Assembly: GCA_030123545.1 (NCBI GenBank)
Contig: CP126124.1
Location: 372,001 to 436,000, forward strand
From: Burkholderiaceae bacterium
GTDB taxonomy: Bacteria > Pseudomonadota > Gammaproteobacteria > Burkholderiales > Burkholderiaceae_C
Reading direction: 5' to 3'
Length of the DNA stretch: 64,000 nt
Shown: positions 25,878-33,664 of the stretch, in pieces
How the letters are laid out: every line of letters begins with the position of its first letter
Position numbering within the stretch: position 1 is the stretch's first letter
Notes under the pieces: model-generated
Seen by the model: only the letters and a program-made list of their open reading frames with translations
Database searches by the model: none
Told to the model about the DNA's origin: nothing
Position numbers and translations under genes: made by a program

Positions 25878-26441
25878 GTGCTGATCGAGGGCTTCCTGGT
25901 TTCCGCCGGCGTGGTCGCGCTGGCCGAGGTCGGCGACAAGACGCAGCTGCTAACGCTGGTGCTGGCGGCCCGATTTCGTCGCCCTTGGCCGATCGTGCTC
26001 GGAATCTTCGCGGCGACGCTCGTGAACCATGCGCTGGCCGGCGCGTTCGGCGCCTGGATCACCGCGCATCTCAGCCCGCGCACCTTGCGCTGGGCGCTGG
26101 GGCTGTCGTTCCTCGCGATGGCGGCCTGGGTGCTGATCCCCGATCGGCAGGACGAGGTCGGCGACCGCGAGGCGACCTCTAGTCTGGGCGTGTTTGCCAG
26201 CACCGTGGCCGCGTTCTTCCTGGCCGAAATGGGCGACAAGACCCAGATCGCCACGGTCATGCTCGCCGCGAGGTTCAACCCGTATGCCGTGGTGGCCGGC
26301 ACCACGCTGGGCATGCTGCTGGCCGATGCGCCGGTGGCCTGGTTCGGCGACCGCCTGATGCGGCGCGTGCCGGTGCGCGTGGTCCATGGGCTGTCGGCCC
26401 TGGTGTTCGCCGTGCTCGGCGGTATCGCGCTGCTGGGCTGA
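25878..26441 (+). CDS. GDT1/TMEM165 (UPF0016) family cation exporter
   Basis: 187 residues from GTG 25878. Two internally repeated halves each carry the family signature ExGDKT: 'LAEVGDKTQLL' (near 16) and 'LAEMGDKTQIAT' (near 116). Six membrane helices are expected. Bacterial members such as MneA export Mn2+; eukaryotic members exchange Ca2+/Mn2+ for protons. The upstream spacer was checked for a yybP-ykoY-type manganese riboswitch and none was recognised. It is divergent from amtB. Confidence 0.9.
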   Translation: MLIEGFLVSAGVVALAEVGDKTQLLTLVLAARFRRPWPIVLGIFAATLVNHALAGAFGAWITAHLSPRTLRWALGLSFLAMAAWVLIPDRQDEVGDREATSSLGVFASTVAAFFLAEMGDKTQIATVMLAARFNPYAVVAGTTLGMLLADAPVAWFGDRLMRRVPVRVVHGLSALVFAVLGGIALLG

Positions 26442-26479
26442 CAAAGCGGCGCCCTTGCTATACTGTCCACTGTCAGACC

Positions 26480-26556
26480 ACGCGCCGATTTGTTCCTGAT
26501 TGCGGGCGCCGGACTCCAGCGAGTTCCGAAATACGGCTAAAGAGGGCACCCGCTCC
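26480..26556 (+). promoter_or_regulatory. Probable SAM-II riboswitch upstream of metX
   Basis: The leader has the SAM-II core in order: GCGCC then GATTTG (26487-26492), TTGC (26500-26503), the pairing GGCGC (26504-26509), and GCTAAAGAGG (26536-26545), with AAA just before it. GCGCC/GGCGC can form P1. GGACTC/GAGTTCC (26511-26527) adds a small helix in the long loop, a variation I recall for Burkholderiales metX leaders. SAM binding would shut off the start of methionine synthesis. Covariance scoring was not possible. The ATG lies about 85-95 bases downstream. Confidence 0.6.
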
Positions 26557-26640
26557 CATCCCCGGCCTTCGGCTCATTGGTATTCGCCGCGCCCCGCGCC
26601 AGCGGGCGATCGGCAGCACCGGGTGTCTGTGCTCGAACTC

Positions 26641-27852
26641 ATGCTGATCGCCACGCCCCAGACGCTGCATTTCGACGACGCGCTGCCGCTGCAAAGCGGC
26701 ACGGCTATCGCGGGCTATGACTTGGTCTACGAAACCTATGGCCGGCTCAACGCCGACCGGTCGAACGCGGTGCTGATCTGCCACGCGCTGAACGCCTCGC
26801 ACCATGTCGCCGGCAGCTACGCCGGCCGGCCGCGCAGCCAGGGCTGGTGGGACAACATGATCGGCCCCGGCAAGCCGGTCGACACCGACCGGTTCTTCGT
26901 GATCGGGGTCAACAACCTGGGCTCGTGCTTCGGCTCCACCGGCCCGATGCAGCCCGATCCGAACGCGCCGCCGGGCAGCGGCAAATGCTACGGCGCCGAC
27001 TTTCCGGTGGTCACCGTCGAGGACTGGGTCAACGCGCAGGCGCGGCTGCTGGATCGGCTCGGCGTCGCGCAGCTGGCTGCCGTGATGGGCGGCAGCCTGG
27101 GTGGCATGCAGGCGCTGTCGTGGACCACGCAGTATCCCGAGCGGGTGCGCCATGCGGTGGTGGTCGCGAGCGCGCCGAACCTGACCGCGGAAAACATCGC
27201 GTTCAACGAGGTCGCGCGCCGCGCAATCACCAGCGACCCGGATTTTCACGGCGGAAACTTCTACCAGCACGGCGTGGTGCCGAAGCGCGGCCTGCGCATC
27301 GCGCGCATGATCGGCCACATCACCTACCTGTCCGACGACGTGATGAACGAGAAGTTCGGCCGCGCGCTGCGCTCCGCGGTGCTGCGCGAAGCCGGTGCGG
27401 CGGGGAGTTCGGCGGACAGTGCGACGAATGGTTCGGCAGACTATCGCTACACCACGCAGGACGTCGAATTCCAGATCGAGAGCTACCTGCGCCATCAGGG
27501 CGACAAGTTCGCCGACTACTTCGACGCGAACACCTACCTGCTGATCACGCGCGCGCTCGACTACTTCGATCCGGCGCGCCGCCACGGCGGCAACCTGCGC
27601 GCGGCGTTGGCCGACGCGCGCGCCGGCTTTCTGATCGTCAGCTTCACGACCGACTGGCGCTTCTCTCCCTCGCGCAGCCGCGAGATCGTCAAGGCGCTGC
27701 TCGACAACGGCCGCGACATCAGCTATGCCGAGATCGACGCGCCGCACGGCCACGATGCGTTCCTGCTCGAGGATCCGCGCTACCTGGGGCTCGTGCGCAG
27801 CTATTTCGACAACCGGGTGCTGGGGATGCGCCATGGTCACGAGCATGAGTGA
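26641..27852 (+). CDS. metX: Homoserine O-acyltransferase MetX
   Basis: 403 residues from ATG 26641, giving the usual MetX beginning ('MLIATPQTLHFDDALPLQSG'); a GTG at 26629 is also in frame. It has an alpha/beta-hydrolase fold with nucleophile 'GGSLGG' (Ser152), Asp338 in 'TDWRFSPSRS' and His371 in 'PHGHDAF'. It activates homoserine for methionine synthesis by acetyl or succinyl transfer; the sequence alone does not settle which acyl-CoA. Its end overlaps metW by 8 bp. Residues around 'GSSADSATNGSADY' form a probable lineage-specific insertion. Confidence 0.95.
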   Translation: MLIATPQTLHFDDALPLQSGTAIAGYDLVYETYGRLNADRSNAVLICHALNASHHVAGSYAGRPRSQGWWDNMIGPGKPVDTDRFFVIGVNNLGSCFGSTGPMQPDPNAPPGSGKCYGADFPVVTVEDWVNAQARLLDRLGVAQLAAVMGGSLGGMQALSWTTQYPERVRHAVVVASAPNLTAENIAFNEVARRAITSDPDFHGGNFYQHGVVPKRGLRIARMIGHITYLSDDVMNEKFGRALRSAVLREAGAAGSSADSATNGSADYRYTTQDVEFQIESYLRHQGDKFADYFDANTYLLITRALDYFDPARRHGGNLRAALADARAGFLIVSFTTDWRFSPSRSREIVKALLDNGRDISYAEIDAPHGHDAFLLEDPRYLGLVRSYFDNRVLGMRHGHEHE

Positions 27853-28516
27853 CGCCGCGACGATGCGCTCGATCATGCGGCTGGTGCCGGCCGGCTCGCG
27901 CGTGCTCGACCTGGGCTGCGGCGACGGCGCGCTGCTCGCGCAGCTCGCGGCCACGCGCGGCTGCTCCGGCTACGGCATCGAGATCGCCGACGCCAACGTG
28001 CAGGCCTGCGTGCAGCGCGGGGTGAACGTGATCCAGCTGAACCTCGACGAGGGGCTGGCAATGTTCGACGACGCCTCGTTCGACGTGGTGCTGCAGATCG
28101 ACACGCTGCAGCACCTGCGCAATGCCGAGGTGATGCTGCGCGAGACCGCGCGCGTCGGGCGCATCGGCATCGTCGCGTTTCCGAACTTCGCGCACTGGCC
28201 GAACCGGCTGCGCGTGCTGCAGGGCCGGATGCCGGTCACGCGCCGGCTGCCGTACCAGTGGTACGACACGCCGAACATCCGCGTCGGCACCTACCGCGAT
28301 TTCGAGGAATTGGCGCGCAAGAACCGTCTGCGTGTACTCGACGCATTCGGTCTGCAGGACGGCCGCGAGCTGCGCCTGCTGCCGAATGCGCGCGCCGGCA
28401 CTGCGGTGTTCAAGTTCGAGCGCGATGGGGCGCCACCCAACGCGCACGCCGTCGACAAGCGCGCCGGAATGACCACTGCCGCCGCTACCGGAAGTGGTAG
28501 CGCAGCCCCAGGCTGA
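27845..28516 (+). CDS. metW: Methionine biosynthesis protein MetW
   Basis: 223 residues from ATG 27845 (27833 is an alternative). The methyltransferase-like SAM motif 'VLDLGCGDGALL' and the typical 'YQWYDTPNIRVGTYRDFEEL' identify MetW. MetW partners MetX and stimulates acyl transfer in Burkholderiales. It overlaps the metX stop. Its last 32 bp overlap tail-to-tail with the opposing outer-membrane protein gene; the final 25 residues, rich in Ala/Gly/Thr, are not family-conserved. Confidence 0.95.
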   Translation: MSDAATMRSIMRLVPAGSRVLDLGCGDGALLAQLAATRGCSGYGIEIADANVQACVQRGVNVIQLNLDEGLAMFDDASFDVVLQIDTLQHLRNAEVMLRETARVGRIGIVAFPNFAHWPNRLRVLQGRMPVTRRLPYQWYDTPNIRVGTYRDFEELARKNRLRVLDAFGLQDGRELRLLPNARAGTAVFKFERDGAPPNAHAVDKRAGMTTAAATGSGSAAPG

Positions 28517-29150
28517 GCTGGTTCATCCCGGTGCGCCCGGTGCTGGCCGGATCGCCGATCTGCGTGTAGTGCGTCAGCTCGGCGGTCGCGTCCACGTTGC
28601 GCGTCAGCGAATAGCTGACGCCGGCGCCGACCGCGAGCCCGGTGCTGTCGTCGCCGGCGGAGACGAAAGGCGGTCCGCCGGCCGCCGGGCTCATCGTCAG
28701 CGCCGTATGCCAGCGCTCGACGCCGAGCCGGCCGTACAGCGACCATTTCGATGCGAACGGCAGGATGCCGACCGCGTGCAGCCCCAGCCCCCAGGATTTC
28801 CAGCTCCCCGACACAAGGCCGGTGCCGACGTTTCCGGCAAGGACCAGGCTGCCGAGCCGGTCGTAGCTGCCCTCAAGCGCGAAATTCGGCGTGAACTGGT
28901 AGCCCAGCCGCAGGCCCGGATTGGTGCTCGACGAATCGGCCGAGGTCTGCGCGGCCAGCCCCTGGCTCGCGAGCGCCGCATCGACCTTGCCGCCGAGATC
29001 GCTGACATTTCCGAACAGGGCGCCGGCGCCGACATACAAGCCGGTGCCGTCGGCTCGGGCCTGGGCGAGCGGCGCGATGGCGCCGGCGGCGAACAGCAAT
29101 GCGACGAGGGTCGATCGGTGAAGCGGGTTCCGTGTCAGGTTCGAATTCAT
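28485..29150 (-). CDS. Outer-membrane beta-barrel protein (OmpA/OmpX-like)
   Basis: 221 residues from ATG 29150. A signal peptide ends at 'AIAPLAQARA' near residue 33. Alternating aromatic/hydrophobic strands ('GLYVGAGALFGNVSDLGG', 'LYGRLGVERW', 'NQLSLGLRYHF') end in a terminal phenylalanine-arginine, typical of an eight-stranded barrel. Its function is unknown. It converges on and overlaps metW by 32 bp. Confidence 0.82.
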   Translation of the reverse strand: MNSNLTRNPLHRSTLVALLFAAGAIAPLAQARADGTGLYVGAGALFGNVSDLGGKVDAALASQGLAAQTSADSSSTNPGLRLGYQFTPNFALEGSYDRLGSLVLAGNVGTGLVSGSWKSWGLGLHAVGILPFASKWSLYGRLGVERWHTALTMSPAAGGPPFVSAGDDSTGLAVGAGVSYSLTRNVDATAELTHYTQIGDPASTGRTGMNQLSLGLRYHFR

Positions 29151-29332
29151 GGCGACTCCCCTCGTGCTGCGCCCGGCGCCGCGCAGGGCCGCATTGCTGT
29201 CGACCATTGTGCGCCGCCCGCCACCGGCAGCCAACTGCTGTTACGGCGATGAGCGAGAACTAGTTACCAAATCCGGCCGTGTTCGCGTTGCCACAAGGGC
29301 ACAATCACCCTCAATCGACTCATTCCGGACCG

Positions 29333-29986
29333 ATGAAGTTCCTGCGCTACTGGCTCGCGACCGGGGCACTGTGCCTGGCGACCATCGCGTCGGCGGCGCC
29401 GCAGCTTGGCCTCGGACCGCTGGACTACACGATCCCGCGGGAGCGCCTGCAGCAGGCGCTGGAGCAGCGCTTTCCGTACCGCGAGGGCCTGAGCGACCTG
29501 TTGGCGCTGCGCCTGAGCGACCCGCGTCTGTCGCTGCTGCCCAAGCGCAACCGGATCGCGACCGCGCTGAAAGTCGAGGTGGCCGGGCAGCTGCTGGAGA
29601 GCGGCTACAGCGGTACGCTGCAGCTGGACTACGGCCTGCGCTTCGAGCCACTTGACGACACGATCCGGATGACCCAGGTGCAGGTCGACAGCCTCAGCGT
29701 CGATGGGATCCCCGCGGCCTTCCAGCCGGCAGTCCAGCAGTACGCGCCCCAGGTTGCCGAGCAACTGCTGGACGACTTTCCGCTGCATCGCCTTAGCTCG
29801 AACGAGGTCGCGCTCGCCGACCGCTTCGGCTATACGCTGGGCAGCTTCAAGGTCGTGCCGCAGGGGCTCGAGGTGACGCTGGTGTCCAAGCCGGCGTCCG
29901 CACCAAGCTCGGCACCAGCCTCCACCCCCGCTGCGGCGCCGCCGACTGCCGCTGCAACCGAACCTCGGGAGTCGCGCCGACCATGA
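29333..29986 (+). CDS. DUF1439 (YceB-like) envelope protein
   Basis: 217 residues from ATG 29333, giving a signal peptide ('LATGALCLATIASAAP', cleavage near residue 22). No lipobox is clear, although 'GALCLAT' has a cysteine. The body 'LDYTIPRERLQQALEQRFPY' is the DUF1439/YceB fold related to lipid-binding BPI-like small proteins. A run of Ala/Pro/Ser follows near the C-terminus. It overlaps the hydrolase gene by 4 bp, so the two probably work together. Confidence 0.75.
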   Translation: MKFLRYWLATGALCLATIASAAPQLGLGPLDYTIPRERLQQALEQRFPYREGLSDLLALRLSDPRLSLLPKRNRIATALKVEVAGQLLESGYSGTLQLDYGLRFEPLDDTIRMTQVQVDSLSVDGIPAAFQPAVQQYAPQVAEQLLDDFPLHRLSSNEVALADRFGYTLGSFKVVPQGLEVTLVSKPASAPSSAPASTPAAAPPTAAATEPRESRRP

Positions 29987-30879
29987 CCTCCGCTCCAGCC
30001 GGCACCGTGCATGCCGAAATCACCAGCTTCACCGCCGCCGATGGCCAGAACCTCGCGCTGTACGACTGGCACTGGCCCAGGCATCCGCGCGCCGTCGCGC
30101 TGCTGGTGCACGGCCTGGGCGAGCACATGGGGCGTTACGAGAGCGTCGCGCGCCGGCTCACCGACTGGGGCCTGGCGGTGCGTGGCTACGACCAGTACGG
30201 CCACGGCGCGTCGAGCGGCCCGCGCGGCGGCTTGAGCTCGGACACGCGCTTGCTCGACGACCTGGCCGACATCGTCGACGCCACCCGCGCCCACATGGCG
30301 CGCCGCCACCTGCAGCAGCGACCGCTGGTCCTGCTCGGACACAGCCTGGGCGGCTTGGTCGCGGCGCGCTTCGTCGCGCTGGCGCTGCGGCCGGTGGATG
30401 CGCTGGTGCTGTCGTCCCCCGCGCTCGATGCCGGCCTGAACAGCATCCAGAAGCTGCTGGTCGCGACGCTGCCGCGGCTTGCGCCGAACCTGCGGGTCGG
30501 CAATGGCCTGAGGCTCGCCTACCTGTCGCACGATCCGGCGGTGATTGCGGCCTATCGCACCGATCCGCTGGTGCACGACCAGATCGCGGCGCGGCTGGCC
30601 CGCTTCATTGCGACCGCGGGCCCTGCCACGGTACGTGCGGCCCCGGATTGGCGGGTGCCGACGCTCTTGATGTGGGCCGGCCAGGACCGGCTGGTCAATC
30701 CGTCGGGGAGCGCCGCATTCGCGCAGGCGGCGCCTTCGAATCTCGTGACCGCGCGCTGCTTCGACGCGGCGTATCACGAGCTCTTCAACGAGCCGGACAG
30801 CGGCCCGGTGTTCACGCTGCTGCAAAGTTGGCTCGGGCTGCAGTTGCGGCAAGCCGAGCCGCCGGACATCGCGGCCTAG
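29983..30879 (+). CDS. Alpha/beta hydrolase, monoacylglycerol lipase-like
   Basis: 298 residues. 'LLVHGLGEHMGRYESVARRL' and 'GHSLGG' (Ser121) with 'RGYDQYGHGASSGPRGGL' place it in the serine aminopeptidase/lysophospholipase-monoacylglycerol lipase group (PF12146). The remaining triad members are Asp in 'WAGQDRLV' and His in 'AYHELFNE'. It has no signal peptide. Coupling to the DUF1439 gene suggests a role in envelope lipid turnover; the true substrate is unknown. Confidence 0.85.
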   Translation: MTSAPAGTVHAEITSFTAADGQNLALYDWHWPRHPRAVALLVHGLGEHMGRYESVARRLTDWGLAVRGYDQYGHGASSGPRGGLSSDTRLLDDLADIVDATRAHMARRHLQQRPLVLLGHSLGGLVAARFVALALRPVDALVLSSPALDAGLNSIQKLLVATLPRLAPNLRVGNGLRLAYLSHDPAVIAAYRTDPLVHDQIAARLARFIATAGPATVRAAPDWRVPTLLMWAGQDRLVNPSGSAAFAQAAPSNLVTARCFDAAYHELFNEPDSGPVFTLLQSWLGLQLRQAEPPDIAA

Positions 30880-30924
30880 AAATAAGCGGCGGAATAGCCA
30901 AAAGCCCCCGCCAATTCTATGCTT

Positions 30925-30932
30925 GTAGCTAC
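30925..30932. repeat. GTAGCTAC palindrome in an AT-rich patch
   Basis: A GTAGCTAC palindrome in a low-GC stretch between two convergent genes (stops at 30879 and 30929). It shares GTAGC/GCTAC with the hairpins at 1578 and 8564 and may be a decayed copy of the same repeat. Confidence 0.35.
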
Positions 30933-31381
30933 GCTTTTTGAAGCAGACTGCCGAGCATCGCGGTCAGCTCACTTGCGTTGCCGAGCCCGCCCGCCGGCGC
31001 CTGGCCGTTCGGCGTCAGGTGATTGACCAGCGCCGGCAGCAGGCCGGACAGCTGCCCGGCCGCCTGATCCGGATTCACACCCAGCTTGGCGGCGATCTGG
31101 CCGATCGCCCCTGACCCCAGCACCCGGGTCAGCTGCTCGCCGCTGACCGGCTGGTTCGCGCCGTTGCCGACCCATGAGCCGATCACGTTGCCGAGGCCGG
31201 CCTGCTCGAACTTGGCCATCAGCCCGCCGAGGCCCCCATGCTCGCCGTCGTTGCCCAACAGCCCGCCGAGCGCCTGCAGCGCCTGCGGGTTGTTCGCGAC
31301 CGCGCCGATCAGTCCGCCCAGGCCGCCCTGCGCTCCCTGGCCGCCGGTCACCGCACCCATGATCGAATCGAGCAGACCCAT
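30929..31381 (-). CDS. YidB/DUF937 family protein
   Basis: 150 residues from ATG 31381. Glycine-rich, with 'LIGAVANNPQALQALGGLLG' early and the conserved 'LTRVLGSGAIGQIAAKLGVN' and 'QAAGQLSGLLPALVNHLTPN' later, which define the DUF937/YidB family. The family is widespread and uncharacterised. No membrane helix is evident. It is downstream of rsmE on the same strand, separated by 174 bp with a weak GC-rich inverted repeat near 31501-31530. Confidence 0.8.
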   Translation of the reverse strand: MGLLDSIMGAVTGGQGAQGGLGGLIGAVANNPQALQALGGLLGNDGEHGGLGGLMAKFEQAGLGNVIGSWVGNGANQPVSGEQLTRVLGSGAIGQIAAKLGVNPDQAAGQLSGLLPALVNHLTPNGQAPAGGLGNASELTAMLGSLLQKA

Positions 31382-31555
31382 GATTTGTCCTCGCAAATGA
31401 AAGCCGTGGTGCCCGATTCTGATCGCGCCCCACGGCCACCGCAAGCGAGACCCGGCAACCACCCCGCGCCGGGCGCCGAATCCCCAGCGAAGTCGGCCGC
31501 GAGCGACGAACGGGGTTTCGTCGTTCGCTCCTGAAAACGAAGCATGCGCGCCGCG

Positions 31556-32371
31556 TCAGCAGAGCATCAACGCAGCCAACGCAGCCAACGCCGCCAGCGG
31601 CGCGGTTTCCGCGCGCAGCACGCGCTCGCCCAGCGTCACCGGGCGAAAGCCCGCCGCCTGCGCCGCGGCTTCCTCGTCCGGGCTGAAGCCTCCTTCGGGG
31701 CCGGACAGCAGCGTGACCGTGGCAACGTTGCCCGCGGCGATGCCCAGAGCGGCAGCGCCGGGCCGCAGCGACAGCAGCAGCCGCAGCTCACCATTGGCGC
31801 GGGTGCCGTGCCGAGCGGCGGTATCGCCCGAATCGGGCGCGACCAGGGCGCCGCGCTGCGCAGGGCGCGTGGCGATCGCCGTCAGCCAGTCGGCCAGGTT
31901 GCGCACCGGCTCGATCTGCGGCAGGCGGTTGCGTCCGCATTGCTCGCAGGCCGCCTGCGCGATCGCGCGCCAATGCGCGAGGCGTCGTTCGGCCCGCTCG
32001 GCGCCGAAGCGCGCGGCACTGCGCCCGGCCATCAGCGGCGTGATGCCGGACGCGCCGAGCTCGGTCGCCTTCTCGACCAGCCAGTCCATGCGTTCGGCTG
32101 CGATGCAGGCCGCCGCCAGGTGCACGTGGCGCGCCGCTTCACGCTCGACCGCGCGGTGCAGCAGCGGCTCGACCAGCACCTCGCTGCGGCCCATGCGCGT
32201 GACGCGGGCGTCCCATTCGCCGCCGGTGCCGTCGAACAGCACCAGCGCATCGCCCGGTTGCAGCCGCAGCACCTGCGCATGGCGCGCAGCGCCCGCGGGC
32301 AGCGTGTGCACTGCGCGAGCCGTCAGCGGGCCAGGACAGTACAGGCGCGGCGCAGGCGACACAGGCGGCAT
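31556..32371 (-). CDS. rsmE: 16S rRNA (uracil(1498)-N(3))-methyltransferase
   Basis: 271 residues. A PUA-like N-terminal domain ('HAQVLRLQPGDALVLFDGTG') is followed by a SPOUT methyltransferase fold with the knot sequence 'LLSGPEGGFSPDEEAAAQAA' and 'LGERVLRAETAPLAAL'. It methylates U1498 in the 30S decoding region. An earlier 'KATELGASGITPLM' segment also fits. It has the usual length of the family. Confidence 0.95.
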   Translation of the reverse strand: MPPVSPAPRLYCPGPLTARAVHTLPAGAARHAQVLRLQPGDALVLFDGTGGEWDARVTRMGRSEVLVEPLLHRAVEREAARHVHLAAACIAAERMDWLVEKATELGASGITPLMAGRSAARFGAERAERRLAHWRAIAQAACEQCGRNRLPQIEPVRNLADWLTAIATRPAQRGALVAPDSGDTAARHGTRANGELRLLLSLRPGAAALGIAAGNVATVTLLSGPEGGFSPDEEAAAQAAGFRPVTLGERVLRAETAPLAALAALAALMLC

Positions 32372-32443
32372 GGCAGCACGGAGTTCGCTATAGATTAAAT
32401 AGCGGACACTTGTTGTCCCGCTTTGGCTTGCGCCGCAAAAGCA

Positions 32444-33562
32444 TCAGATCCGGCCGAACGCCAGACCGGTTGCGGCGACCCGCCCTTCCGCGCGGTCGAC
32501 CAGCCGCAGCAGCGGCGCGAGTTCGGCGTAGCGGCTCGCAGTGGCGCGGATGTAGCCGATGAAGCGCGGCGCGTCCTGCAGGTACTTCGGCTTGCCGTCG
32601 CGCAAGGTCAGCCGCGTGAAAATGCCGGCGACCTTCAGATGCCGTTGCAGGCCCATCCATTCGACCGCGCGGTAGAACGCGCCGAAGTCGCGGTGCCAGT
32701 CCTCGAAGTCCATCAGCCCGGCGCGGCGCGCGCGCTCCCAGTAGCGCACCGTGATGTCGAGCACGAATTCCTCGTCCCAGCTGATGAACGCGTCGCGCAT
32801 CAAGCTGGCGATGTCGTAGGAGAGCGGCCCGTACACCGCGTCCTGGAAGTCGAGCACGCCAAGCGGGCCGCCGGGCGCTCGCGGCGCCATCAGGTTGCGT
32901 GGCATGAAGTCGCGGTGCACGTAGACACTCGGCGCGGCGAGACACCGCCTGACGATCAGATCGAACTGCTGCGCGAGCACGGCGCGGTCGTCGTCACCCA
33001 AGCTCACGCCGCGATGCTGGCCGAGGTACCAGTCCGGAAACAGCGCGAGTTCGCGCTGCAGCAGCGCCTCGTCGTACGGCGGCAGCACGCCCCGGCGTGA
33101 TGCGCGCTGCCAGGCGACCAGCAACTCGGCCGCCTGCAGATACAGTGGCTGCGCGGCGGCAGGGACTTGCGGATCGAGGCGCTCCAGCAGCGTGTGCGGA
33201 CCGAGGTCGGTCAGCAGCATGAAGCCGAGCGCTTCGTCCCAGGCCAGGATCTGCGGCACTTCGAGGCCGGCGTCCCGCATCAGGTCGGCGACCTTCACGA
33301 ATGGGCGGCAGTCTTCGTGCGCGGGCGGCGCGTCCATCACGATGCAGCTCGAACCCAGGGCGGTATCGATGCGCAGGTAGCGGCGAAAGCTCGCGTCGGC
33401 GGACGCGGCACGCAGGCTCGCCGGCAGCAGGCCATGGCGGGGCCTGAGCGCGGCGAGCCAGCGATGGAAGGCGGCCTCGCGCCGCGCGTCGTCCCAGCGC
33501 ACGGCACCCGCGGTCGGCGCCGCAGCAGCCTCCGGCGCAGGCGGGGAATTCATGGGGCTCAT
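32444..33562 (-). CDS. amgK: Sugar kinase of the AmgK type (aminoglycoside phosphotransferase fold)
   Basis: 372 residues; ATG 33553 is an alternative start. Kinase features: 'LGVLDFQDAVYGPLSYDIAS' with the metal-binding Asp, and 'YVHRDFMPRNLMAPRA' with the catalytic HxD. AmgK phosphorylates cell-wall N-acetylmuramate and N-acetylglucosamine at C1 in the recycling route that bypasses MurA/MurB and confers intrinsic fosfomycin tolerance. The neighbouring divergent lptD and the MurU-like gene further along support this assignment over a drug kinase. Confidence 0.85.
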   Translation of the reverse strand: MSPMNSPPAPEAAAAPTAGAVRWDDARREAAFHRWLAALRPRHGLLPASLRAASADASFRRYLRIDTALGSSCIVMDAPPAHEDCRPFVKVADLMRDAGLEVPQILAWDEALGFMLLTDLGPHTLLERLDPQVPAAAQPLYLQAAELLVAWQRASRRGVLPPYDEALLQRELALFPDWYLGQHRGVSLGDDDRAVLAQQFDLIVRRCLAAPSVYVHRDFMPRNLMAPRAPGGPLGVLDFQDAVYGPLSYDIASLMRDAFISWDEEFVLDITVRYWERARRAGLMDFEDWHRDFGAFYRAVEWMGLQRHLKVAGIFTRLTLRDGKPKYLQDAPRFIGYIRATASRYAELAPLLRLVDRAEGRVAATGLAFGRI

Positions 33563-33664
33563 GGATAATCGATTCTACAAACCCGGGCCGTATCGACGCA
33601 CTGTCGGTCCGCCGGCCCCGATCGATCCGGCGCCGATGGATTTGGCGCCCCGCTGGCCCTGTCG

